Notes under the pieces: generated by a model | The model's input: the letters and a program-made list of their open reading frames with translations, nothing else | Told to the model about the DNA's origin: nothing | The model's database searches: none | NCBI RefSeq assembly: GCF_001280015.1 | Contig: NZ_LGDV01000201.1 | Location: 186,001-250,000, forward strand | From: Streptomyces sp. MMG1121 | GTDB lineage: Bacteria; Actinomycetota; Actinomycetes; Streptomycetales; Streptomycetaceae | Reading direction: 5' to 3' | Length of the DNA: 64,000 bases | Made by a program: the position numbers and the translations under genes | Shown: piece by piece, positions 44,467-53,102 of the stretch | Numbering within the stretch: position 1 is the stretch's first letter | Layout of the letters: each line of letters begins with the position of its first letter

Positions 44467-45627
44467 TCAGTCGCTGCCTGTGACCGGGGCGTCGTCCGCA
44501 CGTGCGGGTATCGCCCAGTCCCGCGCCACCGCCTCCGTGTCCGCGCCCGGGCGGGCCGGGCCGGTGCGGACGGCGGTGGGGGTCGCGGAGAAGCGGGGGG
44601 CGGGCGCGGGCTGGGTGATGCCGCCGTGGTCGGTGAAGGTGCCGCGGGCGGCGAGATGCGGGTGGTGCGGGGCCTCGCGCAGGGACAGCACGGGGGCCAC
44701 GCAGGCGTCGGTGCCCTCGAAGACAGCCGTCCACTCGTCGCGGGTGCGGGACCTGAAGCGGGCGGCGACGCGCTCACGCAGCTCGCCCCAGCGGGTCCAG
44801 TCCTTGCGGGCGGGGGCCAGGTCGTCCAGCCCGAGCAGGTGCAGGAACTCCTCGTAGAAGCGGCTCTCCAGGGCACCGACCGCCATGTACTTGCCGTCGG
44901 CCGTCTCGTACGTGCCGTAGTAGGGGCAGCCGCCGTCGAGCAGGTTGGCGGAGCGGCGGTCCTGCCAGCCGCCGGCCGCGAGCATGCCGTGGATCATCGC
45001 CGACAGATGGGCCGTGCCGTCGACGATGGCGGCGTCCACGACCTGTCCCGTGCCGGTCGCGCGCGCGTGGTGCAGGGCGGCGAGGACGCCGACGACCAGG
45101 TAGAGCGAGCCGCCCGCGTAGTCCCCGAGCAGGTTGGCGGGGACGGCCGGGGGTTCGTCCGGGCGGCCGATCATGCCGAGGGTTCCGGTGAGCGCGATGT
45201 AGGCCACGTCGTGGCCCGCGCGGTGGGCGAGGGGGCCCTCCTGGCCCCAGCCGGTCATCCGGCCGTAGACCAGGCGGGGGTTGCGGGCGTGGCACTCCTC
45301 GGGGCCCACGCCGAGGCGCTCGGCGACGCCCGGGCGGTATCCCTCGACGAGGATGTCCGCCCGCTCGGCGAGGTCCAGCACGCGCGCGGGGCCGTCCGGG
45401 GCCTTCAGGTCGACCACGACCGAGCGCTTGTTGCGGTTGGTGACGTCGTACGCCGGGTCGATCGCGAGGCCGGCGCCGCCCGGCCGGTCCACCCGGACCA
45501 CGTCCGCGCCCAGGTCGGCGAGGAGCATGGCGGCGAACGGGCCCGGCCCGATGCCGGCCAGCTCGACCACGCGCACGCCGGAGAGCGGACCGCTGCCCGG
45601 CGTCGTCGGCGTCTGTGCCGTCGTCAT
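44467..45627 (-). CDS. CaiB/BaiF CoA-transferase family protein (alpha-methylacyl-CoA racemase-like)
   Basis: 386 aa class III CoA-transferase fold: [29 protein letters not shown] at the start is characteristic, and [10 protein letters not shown] carries the catalytic Asp. The PGPFAAM variant and the overall length fit alpha-methylacyl-CoA racemases, which make branched 2-methylacyl-CoA substrates usable for beta-oxidation. It lies 35 bp upstream of the thiolase gene on the same strand, which fits. Ribosome site weak. Confidence 0.88.
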   Translation of the reverse strand: MTTAQTPTTPGSGPLSGVRVVELAGIGPGPFAAMLLADLGADVVRVDRPGGAGLAIDPAYDVTNRNKRSVVVDLKAPDGPARVLDLAERADILVEGYRPGVAERLGVGPEECHARNPRLVYGRMTGWGQEGPLAHRAGHDVAYIALTGTLGMIGRPDEPPAVPANLLGDYAGGSLYLVVGVLAALHHARATGTGQVVDAAIVDGTAHLSAMIHGMLAAGGWQDRRSANLLDGGCPYYGTYETADGKYMAVGALESRFYEEFLHLLGLDDLAPARKDWTRWGELRERVAARFRSRTRDEWTAVFEGTDACVAPVLSLREAPHHPHLAARGTFTDHGGITQPAPAPRFSATPTAVRTGPARPGADTEAVARDWAIPARADDAPVTGSD

Positions 45628-45787
45628 GCGTCCAGCCCCCAAGCCTGTGTGACACAACTGATGTAACACCAGCGATGCTAAGAACACGTTCCATCGGACA
45701 CAAGACCTAACGAGCAAGCGCTTAGCCAAGTGCCCGGCGAGGCGCCGATCACCCGGGAGAGTGAACGTCGGACGGGGGCCGGAGGCG
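45628..45787 (-). promoter_or_regulatory. Promoter/operator region of the CaiB-fadA-fadB unit
   Basis: Contains CAAGCGCTTAG at 45715-45725 with the perfect 8-bp core AAGCGCTT, a half-site pattern like operators of actinobacterial TetR-family acyl-CoA regulators, and a second short dyad TGTGACACA near 45650. No gene here. Confidence 0.45.
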
Positions 45788-46174
45788 TCACTCGACGCGC
45801 GCGTCGAGTTCCGCTATGAGGCGTTTCGGCGCGATCGACCGGTAGCTCTCCTCGACCCACTCGCACAGCAGCTCCGCCGCCGGGGCGCCCGCCCCCACCA
45901 GCGGGATGTGCACCCAGCCGGCCCGGCCGAGACCGTAGCCCGCGGGCTCGGCGCGGGGGGCGGTCAGCGCGTGGGCGTGGGCCGCCTCGTCCCGGAGTTT
46001 GACGGTGAGGCCCAGCGGGTGAGTGCCGTCGTCCACGCCGAGGAAGACGAACACCTTCCTGTCGGCCTTCGCGACGGTCTCGCCCCACGGGTACTCCTCG
46101 GCCGCGCCGGGCAGCCGCAGCGCGAACTCGCGTACGTGCTCCCGCTTCTTCAGCGCGTTCCTGGCTGGGGCCAC
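45788..46174 (-). CDS. MmcQ/YjbR family protein
   Basis: 128 aa small soluble protein. Family features are HVREFALRLPGAAEEYPWGET near the start, KVFVFLG, then GWVHIPLV and a C-terminal WVEESYRSIAPKRLIAEL. YjbR proteins have a cyclotide-like/TATA-binding-like fold and no proven biochemical role. GTG start with GGAGG 5 nt upstream. Divergent from the saccharopine dehydrogenase-like gene with 90 bp between. Confidence 0.86.
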   Translation of the reverse strand: MAPARNALKKREHVREFALRLPGAAEEYPWGETVAKADRKVFVFLGVDDGTHPLGLTVKLRDEAAHAHALTAPRAEPAGYGLGRAGWVHIPLVGAGAPAAELLCEWVEESYRSIAPKRLIAELDARVE

Positions 46175-46264
46175 CTCTGCCTCCGGGCTGGTCGTCGACG
46201 CTCGCTCTCCTCACGCTAGCCTCAGCCACCGACAGCGGCGCGGGCTGCACGATCAAGGGGTGTC

Positions 46265-47443
46265 ATGAGCAGGCTGAAAAGGACGGATCGTCCCTACGAC
46301 CTCGTGCTCTTCGGGGCCACGGGCTTCGTCGGCACCCTCACGGCGGAGTACCTCGCCGCGCACGCGCCCGAGGGTCTGCGCTGGGCGGTGGCCGGCCGCG
46401 ACGCACGGAAGCTGGAGCGGCTGCGCGAACGGCTCCCCGGCGGCGCCGACATCGGGGTGCTGCGGGCCGACGTGACCGAACCGGCCGGGGTGCGCTCCCT
46501 CGCCGAGCACGCGCGCGTAGTGGCCTCGGCCGTCGGGCCGTACGTGCTGTACGGCGAGGAGCTGGTCGCCGCCTGCGCGGACACCGGGGCCGACTACCTG
46601 GACCTGACCGGTGAGCCGGAGTTCGTGGACCTGATGTACGTCCGGCACGACGCACGCGCGCGGGAGACGGGCGCGCGCCTGGTGCACGCCTGCGGCTTCG
46701 ACTCCGTGCCCCACGACCTGGGTGTGTACTTCACGGTCCGGCACTTGCCGCAGGGGGTGCCGCTGACCGTGGACGGTTACGTCACCGCCGACGCGGCCTT
46801 CTCCGGCGGGACCCTGGCCTCGGCGCTGAACCAGGTCGCCCGCGGCCGCCGGATGCTGGCCGCCGCGCGCGAACGGGGGCGGCACGAGCCACGCCTGATG
46901 GGACGCCGGGTCACGGCGCCGACGGGCGCGCCACGGTTCGCCTCGGAGGTCGGCGCGTGGGCGCTGCCGCTGCCGACCCTCGACCCGCAGACCGTGCGGC
47001 GTTCGGCACGGGCACTGGAGCGGTACGGTCCGGACTTCCGCTACCGGCACTACGCGGCGGTGCGGCATCTGCCGGTCGCCCTCGGCGGGCTCGCCGCCGT
47101 CGGCGCGGCGCTGACCGCCGCCCAACTGCCGCCCGCGCGGCGCTGGTTGTCGGACCGGCTGGAGCCGGGGGGCGGGCCGAGCGCCGAGAAGCGGTCCAGG
47201 AGCTGGTTCTCGGTGCGCTTCGTGGGCGAGGGCGGCGGCCGGCGCGTGTACACGGAGGTCGCGGGCGGCGACCCCGGCTACGACGAGACGGCGAAGATGT
47301 TCGCCGAGGCGGCACTGTGCCTGGCCTTCGACGACCTCCCGCCGACGGCCGGGCAGGTCACCACGGCACAGGCGATGGGCGACGCCCTGACCGGACGGCT
47401 GAGCGCCGCCGGCATCACCTTCCGGGTGGCGGCCGGCGGGTAG
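46265..47443 (+). CDS. Saccharopine dehydrogenase-like oxidoreductase (trans-acting enoyl reductase type)
   Basis: 392 aa. N-terminal NAD(P) fold LVLFGATGFVGTLTAEYLA, then VASAVGPYVLYGEELVAACA and GFDSVPHDLG, a pattern shared with saccharopine dehydrogenase family proteins such as mycobacterial trans-acting enoyl reductase. No lysine-biosynthesis neighbours. Its substrate is unknown; a lipid or polyketide double bond is possible. AAGGGG lies 4 nt before the ATG. A hydrophobic segment near residue 265 (LPVALGGLAAVGAALTAA) may attach to membrane. Confidence 0.86.
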   Translation: MSRLKRTDRPYDLVLFGATGFVGTLTAEYLAAHAPEGLRWAVAGRDARKLERLRERLPGGADIGVLRADVTEPAGVRSLAEHARVVASAVGPYVLYGEELVAACADTGADYLDLTGEPEFVDLMYVRHDARARETGARLVHACGFDSVPHDLGVYFTVRHLPQGVPLTVDGYVTADAAFSGGTLASALNQVARGRRMLAAARERGRHEPRLMGRRVTAPTGAPRFASEVGAWALPLPTLDPQTVRRSARALERYGPDFRYRHYAAVRHLPVALGGLAAVGAALTAAQLPPARRWLSDRLEPGGGPSAEKRSRSWFSVRFVGEGGGRRVYTEVAGGDPGYDETAKMFAEAALCLAFDDLPPTAGQVTTAQAMGDALTGRLSAAGITFRVAAGG

Positions 47444-47590
47444 CCGACGCCCCCGCCTTCCCTGTCGTTTGAGAGTTTGCGGACGCGCCCCCGCAATCCC
47501 TCCGCGGCCTGGCGCTGAAAAGTCTCACCGGGTCTTTCAATGACACGATTGAGGCCCAGACCGGAGCAGACGCAAGAAGGCGAGGAGAGC

Positions 47591-47779
47591 GTGAAGTTCG
47601 TGCTCGAAGTGACCATGGACGAGGGCGCGTCGGCGCGGGACCGGGCGAGTGAGCTCGGCCGGATCCTGCGCTACTGGGGCGGCAATCTCCACCACTACGC
47701 CCTCGAACCGGGCGACGGCGCGGCCGTCCACGACTCGGCGTATCAGGAGGTCGGCGCCTGGCGCGTCGTCGCCTCCTGA
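47591..47779 (+). CDS. Small conserved Streptomyces hypothetical protein
   Basis: 62 aa from the GTG 47591 with AGGAG upstream; an ATG at 47540 would add 17 residues of poor content. The composition is folded-protein-like: KFVLEVTMDEG, ELGRILRYWGGNLHHY, then YDSAYQEVGAW-type ending. I recall many similar short Streptomyces proteins of unknown function. Its last 37 nt overlap the convergent endonuclease V gene. Confidence 0.72.
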   Translation: MKFVLEVTMDEGASARDRASELGRILRYWGGNLHHYALEPGDGAAVHDSAYQEVGAWRVVAS

Positions 47780-48450
47780 AGCGCCCGGCGGCACAGGGCG
47801 TCCGCCCGGCGCGTGGTCTCCGGCAGCCGGTAGCGCGGGGTCAGGGCCAGGGTGTGCGCCAGGGCGTTGTCCAGGCTCACCCGGTGGCCGACCGAGACGA
47901 AGACCGGCTTGACGCCGTCCTGGGTGCGCAGGGCGCGCCCGACCTCCTCGGTCCCCGCGAGCAGCGCGGCGCAGGCGCCCCGCGCGGGGGCCGGGTCGTC
48001 GTACGTGAAGGTGAACGGGTTCTTGGCGACGCCGATGACCGGCAGGCCGGTGAGCACGCCCAGATGGCTGGCGAGACCGAAGCGGCGCGGGTGGGCGAGG
48101 CCGTAGCCGTCGCACACCACCAGGCCGGGCGGGCACGGCAGCCGGTCCAGGACCGCCCGGACGGTGGGGATCTCCCGGAAGGCGAGCAGACCGGGCACGT
48201 ACGGGAAGGACACCCGGCCGACCGCGGTCGCCTCGGCCACCACGTCCAGGGTGGCGGCGTCCAGCACGACGGCCGCCGCGGCGACGAGGTCGAGGTCGTC
48301 GTCGTAGGCGACGTCCACCCCGGTGACATGCCCCTCCCCCGGCGGCGGTCCGGGCTCGTCCAGCACCACCCGCCCGCGCAGTTCGTCCTGTACGGCGCGG
48401 GCCTCTTCCTCGGTCGCGGGCCAGCCCGCGGGCACACCTACGGTCGTCAT
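47743..48450 (-). CDS. nfi: Endonuclease V (deaminated-base repair)
   Basis: 235 aa. Nfi nicks DNA 3' to hypoxanthine and other deaminated bases. Motifs are in order: GVDVAYDDD with the catalytic Asp, FPYVPGLLAFREIP with the wedge Tyr and Glu, CDGYGLAHPRRFGLASHLGV, and GVAKNPF. Start at ATG 48450, where homology begins. Overlaps the small convergent gene by 37 nt at its 3' end and diverges from the YciI gene. Confidence 0.94.
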   Translation of the reverse strand: MTTVGVPAGWPATEEEARAVQDELRGRVVLDEPGPPPGEGHVTGVDVAYDDDLDLVAAAAVVLDAATLDVVAEATAVGRVSFPYVPGLLAFREIPTVRAVLDRLPCPPGLVVCDGYGLAHPRRFGLASHLGVLTGLPVIGVAKNPFTFTYDDPAPARGACAALLAGTEEVGRALRTQDGVKPVFVSVGHRVSLDNALAHTLALTPRYRLPETTRRADALCRRALQEATTRQAPTS

Positions 48451-48510
48451 GGTGACGAGAACTGTACGGGCCGCAGGCGGCTGCCGGAGTCCGGGGGTAG
48501 CCTCGTGATC

Positions 48511-48807
48511 GTGTTCGTGCTGGAGCTGACCTACACCGCGCCGCTCGACGCCGTCGACGCCCTGCTCCCCGACCACCTGGCCTGGCTGGACGAGCAGTAC
48601 ACGCAGGGCGTCTTCCTGGCCTCCGGGCGCAAGACACTCCGGGACGGCGGGGTGATCCTGGCCGTCGCGGAGGACCGCGCCCGGATCGACGAGATCATCG
48701 CGCGTGACCCGTTCGCCGTCGCCGGGGTGTGCACGTACCGCGTCACCGAGTTCGTCGCCACGAAGACGGCTCCCGGGCTGGACCGGTACCGGCAGACGCC
48801 GAGCTGA
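48511..48807 (+). CDS. YciI family protein
   Basis: 98 aa ferredoxin-like YCII domain: FVLELTYTAPL, then LLPDHLAWLDEQYTQGVFLASG and IDEIIARDPF with the conserved His and Asp. Function unproven; possible enzymatic or ligand role. GTG 48511 is preferred because TAGCCT at 48498-48503 would give a leaderless mRNA and homologues begin with MFVLEL-type sequence; GTG 48505 is an alternative. Confidence 0.86.
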   Translation: MFVLELTYTAPLDAVDALLPDHLAWLDEQYTQGVFLASGRKTLRDGGVILAVAEDRARIDEIIARDPFAVAGVCTYRVTEFVATKTAPGLDRYRQTPS

Positions 48808-48820
48808 GCCGGCCCCTCGC

Positions 48821-49972
48821 TCAGCGTTCCAGCCTGGCCACCCTGCCCTGCTCGCCGGCCGCCCAGCAGCTCAGGTCGGGTGTGCAGGTCACGGTGTCGT
48901 AGGAGCCGGTGTCGATCGTGCGCCAGGTGCGGCCGCCGTCGGTGGTCAGGTCGGTGCCGGTGGGGCCGACGGCGAGCGCGGCGGTGCGGCTGTGCGGCAG
49001 CCAGGAGGCGCCGGAGCGGTAGGCGGGCGGGGGTGTCGCGGCCGGGGTCCAGGTGCGGCCGCCGTCGGCGGTGACGGCGGCGGCGTCGGGCGAGGAACGG
49101 TCGGGGCGGTAGTCGCCGCCGACGGCGAGGCCGTGGGCGCGGTCGCGGAAGGCGAGCGCGAAGACGCCCTTGGCCGGATCGCCGGCCGGGACGGGTGTGT
49201 CGGCCGCCGTCCAGGTCAGTCCGCGGTCGGCGGAGTGCAGCACGCGCGCGCGGGCACCGCCCCCGGTGGCCAGCCAGACGTCCTTGGGGCCGGAGGTGAC
49301 CAGGCACTGGCCGCTCGCGGCGAAGCCGGCCTCGCCGTCCAGGGCGGGCGGCATGCCCTGTGCCGGCAGCACCCGCCAGGAGCGGCCGCCGTCACTGGTG
49401 GACAGGATGCGGAACCTGCCGTCCACCGGATCGCCCAGGGCGAGGCCGTGGCGGCGGTCGAAGAAGGCCAGGCAGTCGTAGAAGGCGTGCGGATCGGTGT
49501 TGCGGAAGGACTCGGTCCAGGTCGCCCCGCCGTCGTCGGTGCGGTAAACACGGGAGGCCTCGCCCTCGCCGATGGCCAGCACCACCGCGCGCCGCGCGTC
49601 GAACGCCTGCACGTCCCGGAACTCCAGGTCGCCCCCGCCCGGCGGAGAGACGTTCCGCCAGCTCGAACCGCCGTCCGTGGTGCGCAGCACCGTGCCGCCG
49701 GTACCGGCCAGCCAGGCGGTGTGCCGGTCGACGGCCGCGAGCCCCCGGAAGCGGACCTGCGGGGTGCCGGGGTCCTTCGCCGCCCAGTGCACTGTGCCGC
49801 CGTCGTGTCCGAGGGTCCCGCCGGCCTGTCCGAGTGTCCCGCTGTCCGGCCCGAGGGACCGCGCCTGGGCCGCCGGTACGGTCAGCGCGGCCAGCGCCGC
49901 CCCGCACGCCACCCCCGCCGCCACCAGCCGGCCCGTCCGTGCCCTGCGTCGCGTGCTCCCCAAGCGCCTCAT
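48821..49972 (-). CDS. Secreted BNR-repeat beta-propeller protein
   Basis: 383 aa. Twin-Arg-rich basic N terminus and hydrophobic core ending at AQA (about residue 37) suggest export. Six or more Asp-box repeats with the pattern SxDxGxTW are visible (TTDGGSSW, TDDGGATW, TSDGGRSW, SADRGLTW, TADGGRTW, TTDGGRTW), predicting a seven-bladed propeller like Ycf48/sialidase-type proteins. Catalytic sialidase residues are not apparent. TAGCTT just before the ATG suggests a short or absent leader. Confidence 0.86.
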   Translation of the reverse strand: MRRLGSTRRRARTGRLVAAGVACGAALAALTVPAAQARSLGPDSGTLGQAGGTLGHDGGTVHWAAKDPGTPQVRFRGLAAVDRHTAWLAGTGGTVLRTTDGGSSWRNVSPPGGGDLEFRDVQAFDARRAVVLAIGEGEASRVYRTDDGGATWTESFRNTDPHAFYDCLAFFDRRHGLALGDPVDGRFRILSTSDGGRSWRVLPAQGMPPALDGEAGFAASGQCLVTSGPKDVWLATGGGARARVLHSADRGLTWTAADTPVPAGDPAKGVFALAFRDRAHGLAVGGDYRPDRSSPDAAAVTADGGRTWTPAATPPPAYRSGASWLPHSRTAALAVGPTGTDLTTDGGRTWRTIDTGSYDTVTCTPDLSCWAAGEQGRVARLER

Positions 49973-50181
49973 GGCGGGCGAAGCTAGCCCACCGGACCGG
50001 CGCCGTCCAGGGGCCCAACTGCCCGTCGTCGCGGGCCCGACGGCCCGCGCCCGCCGCGCGGGAACACGGTGACCGAGGTCACTCGTGCTTCGTGTGCACG
50101 CTTCGGCCGGATCCGACGTCTCTTCCAGTGCCGGGTGCCGCACACCCGGGCGTAGTCCAGCCGTCACGAGGGAGCAAGGCG

Positions 50182-50598
50182 TTGTCCACCGTCATCGAGC
50201 AGCCGGTAGAAGCCCGCCTCGTCGCCGCCGCACCGCGCATGCCGAGCATTCCCGCCACGCTGCGCTACGACCGGCGCGACCCGTTCGCCGTCGTCATGAC
50301 CTTCCCGGCCCCGGCCACCCTGGAAGGCGTCGAGGTGTGCTGGACCTTCTCCCGCGAGCTGCTGCTCGCCGGGCTGGAGGGCCCGGAGGGCTACGGCGAC
50401 GTCCGGGTGCGGCCCTACGGCTACGACCGCACGGTGCTGGAGTTCCACGCCCCCGAGGGCACCGCGGTCGTGCACGTGCGCTCGGGCGAGATCCGGAGCT
50501 TCCTGGTGGCGGCCGACGACCTCGTGCCCGTCGGCCTCGAACACCTCCAGCTCGACCTGGACCACGACCTGGCCGAGCTGATGCGCGACGCCTGCTGA
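50182..50598 (+). CDS. ssgD: SsgA-like sporulation/cell-division protein, SsgD type
   Basis: 138 aa SALP family protein, found in sporulating actinomycetes. Recognised by LRYDRRDPFAV, VCWTFSRELLLAGLEGPEGYGDVRVRP-like core and the C-terminal LEHLQLDLDHDLAEL. SALPs recruit division and wall machinery; SsgD has been linked to lateral wall integrity. TTG start at 50182 with GGGAG and AAGG upstream. The sequence and its place next to the ABC-F gene fit S. coelicolor ssgD. Confidence 0.88.
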   Translation: MSTVIEQPVEARLVAAAPRMPSIPATLRYDRRDPFAVVMTFPAPATLEGVEVCWTFSRELLLAGLEGPEGYGDVRVRPYGYDRTVLEFHAPEGTAVVHVRSGEIRSFLVAADDLVPVGLEHLQLDLDHDLAELMRDAC

Positions 50599-50926
50599 CC
50601 GCTACGCGCGCGTGACAGCGCGTCCGGCCCCGGCACGACCGGCGGCGACCGGCCGCACTTAATTGCGTTGACAGCCCAAAGAGTCCCTCCTACCGTTTAC
50701 ATCGGTCCTGTTGCCGTCGATTGGAGAAGGACGTTGCTCGTCTGAGGTCCTGAGGCATCGCGTCGCACCGGTGAGGTGTGCGCGGCGTACGACCTCGGCG
50801 TCCGAGCCGTCCCCCGGCACAGGCCCTTTTTTTCTGGGCTCCTCGTGCCCCCAGACCTTCGGTTCCCGCCTCGCGGTGTCTCGACATGCGCTCACCCGAC
50901 CGCACGCACCCTTATGCGAGGCCTCC
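50599..50926 (+). promoter_or_regulatory. Promoter and long regulatory leader of the ABC-F gene
   Basis: 328 bp. Clear sigma-70-type promoter: TTGACA (50668-50673), 17-bp spacer, TACCGT (50691-50696), predicting a leader of about 220 nt. The leader contains a three-codon ORF with its own ribosome site (50734-50745) and a T7 tract (50827-50833), very unusual in this GC-rich DNA. Short inverted repeats lie between them (CTCGG-CGT-CCGAG). This layout is that of ribosome-mediated attenuation. Confidence 0.65.
50734..50745 (+). CDS. Three-codon upstream ORF (TTG CTC GTC TGA)
   Basis: TTG CTC GTC TGA preceded by GGAGAAGG whose core is 7 nt before the TTG, about 31 nt after the predicted transcription start. 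It would encode fMet-Leu-Val. Stalling on so short an ORF by antibiotics acting at the peptidyl-transferase centre could control the downstream T-tract element. Confidence 0.55.
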   Translation: MLV

Positions 50927-52543
50927 ATGTCATCCTCCCTCACCTGTACGTCCCTGACCTTCGCCTGGCCCGACGGCACCGCCGTCTTCGACGGGCTCGA
51001 CATCGCCTTCGGCCCCGGCCGGACCGGGCTCGTCGGCGTCAACGGATCAGGGAAGTCGACCCTGTTGAAGCTGCTGGCCGGGGAACTCACCCCGGCCGAC
51101 GGCACGGTCAAGGCGGCCGGCGATATCGGCTACCTCCCGCAGAACGTCACCCTCGACACCGCACTCCGCGTCGACCAGGCCCTCGGCATCGCCGCACAGC
51201 GCGCCGCGCTGCACGCCATCGAGGCGGGCGACGTCGCCGAGGAGCACTTCGAGACCGTCGGCGACGACTGGGACGTCGAGGAGCGCGCCCTGGTCACCCT
51301 CGGCGAGCTCGGACTCGGCCACATCGGCCTGGACCGCACCGTCGGCGAGGTCTCCGGCGGCGAGTCCGTGCTGCTGCGACTGGCCGCGCTGTTGCTGCGC
51401 CGCCCGGACGCACTGCTGCTGGACGAACCGACCAACAACCTCGACCTGTACGCGCGCCGGCGGCTCTACCAGGCCGTCGCCGCATGGCCCGGAGTCCTGA
51501 TCGTGGTCAGCCACGACCGGGAACTGCTCGACCAGGTCGACCAGATCGCGGATCTGCGCTCCGGGGAGGTCGTCTGGTACGGCGGCAACTTCTCGGCCTA
51601 CGAGCAGGCCCTCGCCGTCGAGCAGGACGCCGCCGAGCGGATGGTGCGCGTGGCCGAGGCCGATCTGCGCAAGCAGAAGCGTGAACTGGCCGACGCCCAG
51701 GTCAAACTGGCCCGCCGCAAACGGTACGGCCAGAAGATGTACGAGCAGAAGCGCGAGCCGAAGATCGTCATGGGGGCGCGCAAACGCGCCGCCCAGGAGT
51801 CCGCGGGCAAGCACCGGATCATGCACGAGGAGAAGCTCGCCGAGGCCAGGGAACGGCTGGACGAGGCGGTGGAGGCCGTACGGGACGACGACGAGATCCG
51901 CGTCGAGCTGCCGTACACGGCCGTGCCGCCCGGCCGGCAGGTGCTCACCCTGGAGAACCTGGGGCTGGCCTACGGGTCGCGGGTCGAGGGCATCCTCGAC
52001 CTGCGCGGCCCGGAGCGGATCGCGCTGGTCGGGCGCAACGGCGCCGGCAAGACGACGCTGCTGCGGACCGTCGCCGGGGAACTGGCGCCGGTCTCCGGTG
52101 AGGCACACGCGCACGTACCGCTGCGTTTTCTGCCCCAGCGGCTGGACGTGCTGGACGACGACCGGACGGTCGCCGAGAACGTGGCCCGGTTCGCGCCGGG
52201 CGCCACCAACAACCGGATCCGGGCGCGCCTCGCCCGCTTCCTTTTCCGGGGCGCGCGAGCCGACCAGAAGGCGGCCACGCTGTCGGGCGGCGAGCGGTTC
52301 CGGGCGACGCTGGCCGCGCTGATGCTCGCCGAGCCCGCACCCCAGCTGCTGCTGCTCGACGAGCCGACCAACAACCTCGACATGGCGAGCGTGCGGCAGC
52401 TGACCTCGGCCCTGGAGTCGTACGAGGGCGCACTGCTCGTGGCCAGCCACGACCTGCCGTTCCTGGAGTCGATCGGCATCACCCGCTGGCTGCTGATGGA
52501 GGAAGGAGAACTGAAGGAGATCGCGCCGCAAGACGTCGGGTAG
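50927..52543 (+). CDS. ABC-F family ATPase, antibiotic-resistance type
   Basis: 538 aa, two nucleotide-binding domains and no membrane helices. Walker A motifs GVNGSGKST and GRNGAGKTT, signatures VSGGE and LSGGE, Walker B LLLDEPTNNLD twice. The Lys/Arg-rich interdomain linker (KQKRELADAQVKLARRKRYGQK) would reach toward the peptidyl-transferase centre. Location next to ssgD suggests the orthologue of S. coelicolor SCO6720 (tiaA, linked to pleuromutilin-class resistance; from memory). A uORF-bearing leader fits drug-inducible expression. GAGG lies 5 nt before the ATG. Confidence 0.9.
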   Translation: MSSSLTCTSLTFAWPDGTAVFDGLDIAFGPGRTGLVGVNGSGKSTLLKLLAGELTPADGTVKAAGDIGYLPQNVTLDTALRVDQALGIAAQRAALHAIEAGDVAEEHFETVGDDWDVEERALVTLGELGLGHIGLDRTVGEVSGGESVLLRLAALLLRRPDALLLDEPTNNLDLYARRRLYQAVAAWPGVLIVVSHDRELLDQVDQIADLRSGEVVWYGGNFSAYEQALAVEQDAAERMVRVAEADLRKQKRELADAQVKLARRKRYGQKMYEQKREPKIVMGARKRAAQESAGKHRIMHEEKLAEARERLDEAVEAVRDDDEIRVELPYTAVPPGRQVLTLENLGLAYGSRVEGILDLRGPERIALVGRNGAGKTTLLRTVAGELAPVSGEAHAHVPLRFLPQRLDVLDDDRTVAENVARFAPGATNNRIRARLARFLFRGARADQKAATLSGGERFRATLAALMLAEPAPQLLLLDEPTNNLDMASVRQLTSALESYEGALLVASHDLPFLESIGITRWLLMEEGELKEIAPQDVG

Positions 52544-53102
52544 GCACGTACGGGCGGCTCGCGGGACATCGACCACGAGGGGCTCGCCGACCGGTTCGCA
52601 CGGCGCCGGCGCGAAGACCGTGCGGTGCGGTGCCGGTGGTGGAGCACGGCCCCGATCCCATCACCCCGGCCGGCCATGTCGTCGGCCGGGGACTAGGTGC
52701 TACGGCTCACCGTGCGGGGCGCCTCGGTCGCCGGCGCCCGGGACACGGCGCCGGAGCGGGCTCCGGGTCTCCTCACCCGGGCCGGGGACGTGGTCGCCGC
52801 GTACCACCCGGGCGTCGTCCGGCTCGCCCGCCGGATCGTCGAACTCGGCCGGGACCGCGGCGAGGTGCGCTTCACGGGGCCCCCGAAACGGCTGCGCACG
52901 GCACGGGGATCGGCCACCGTGGAGCGTCGGTGACGGACCACGGCGGTCCGATGTCCCGGGCGCGGCCGCGGCCCCGACGTCTCAGGAGGGGCACAGCCTG
53001 ACAACGAGGGTTTTGCCCTGGCGGGAGCGGGCTGCATGATGGCGAACCGGTGCCGTCCATCACCGGCGCCGGCCGCCGCACCATCGATTCGAAAGGTCCC
53101 TC
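52544..53102. other. 559-bp stretch, possibly holding a decayed gene
   Basis: No complete convincing gene. One frame (52697-52933) has normal codon bias and protein-like content. Upstream, in-frame stops and frame changes interrupt similar-quality sequence, as expected for a remnant. No repeat or terminator stands out. The 170 bp before 53103 contain the promoter of the dimethylargininase gene; no clear -10 seen. Confidence 0.4.
52697..52933 (+). pseudogene. Possible gene remnant, 78 codons
   Basis: Frame opening at a GTG directly after an in-frame TAG. The product contains AAYHPGVVRLARRIVELGRDRGEVRFTG-type helical and strand content (shown in part: VVRLARRIVELGRDRG), which looks like the C-terminal end of a folded protein. 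I do not recognise the family. The immediate upstream stop and poor ribosome site suggest the 5' part has been lost. Confidence 0.3.
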
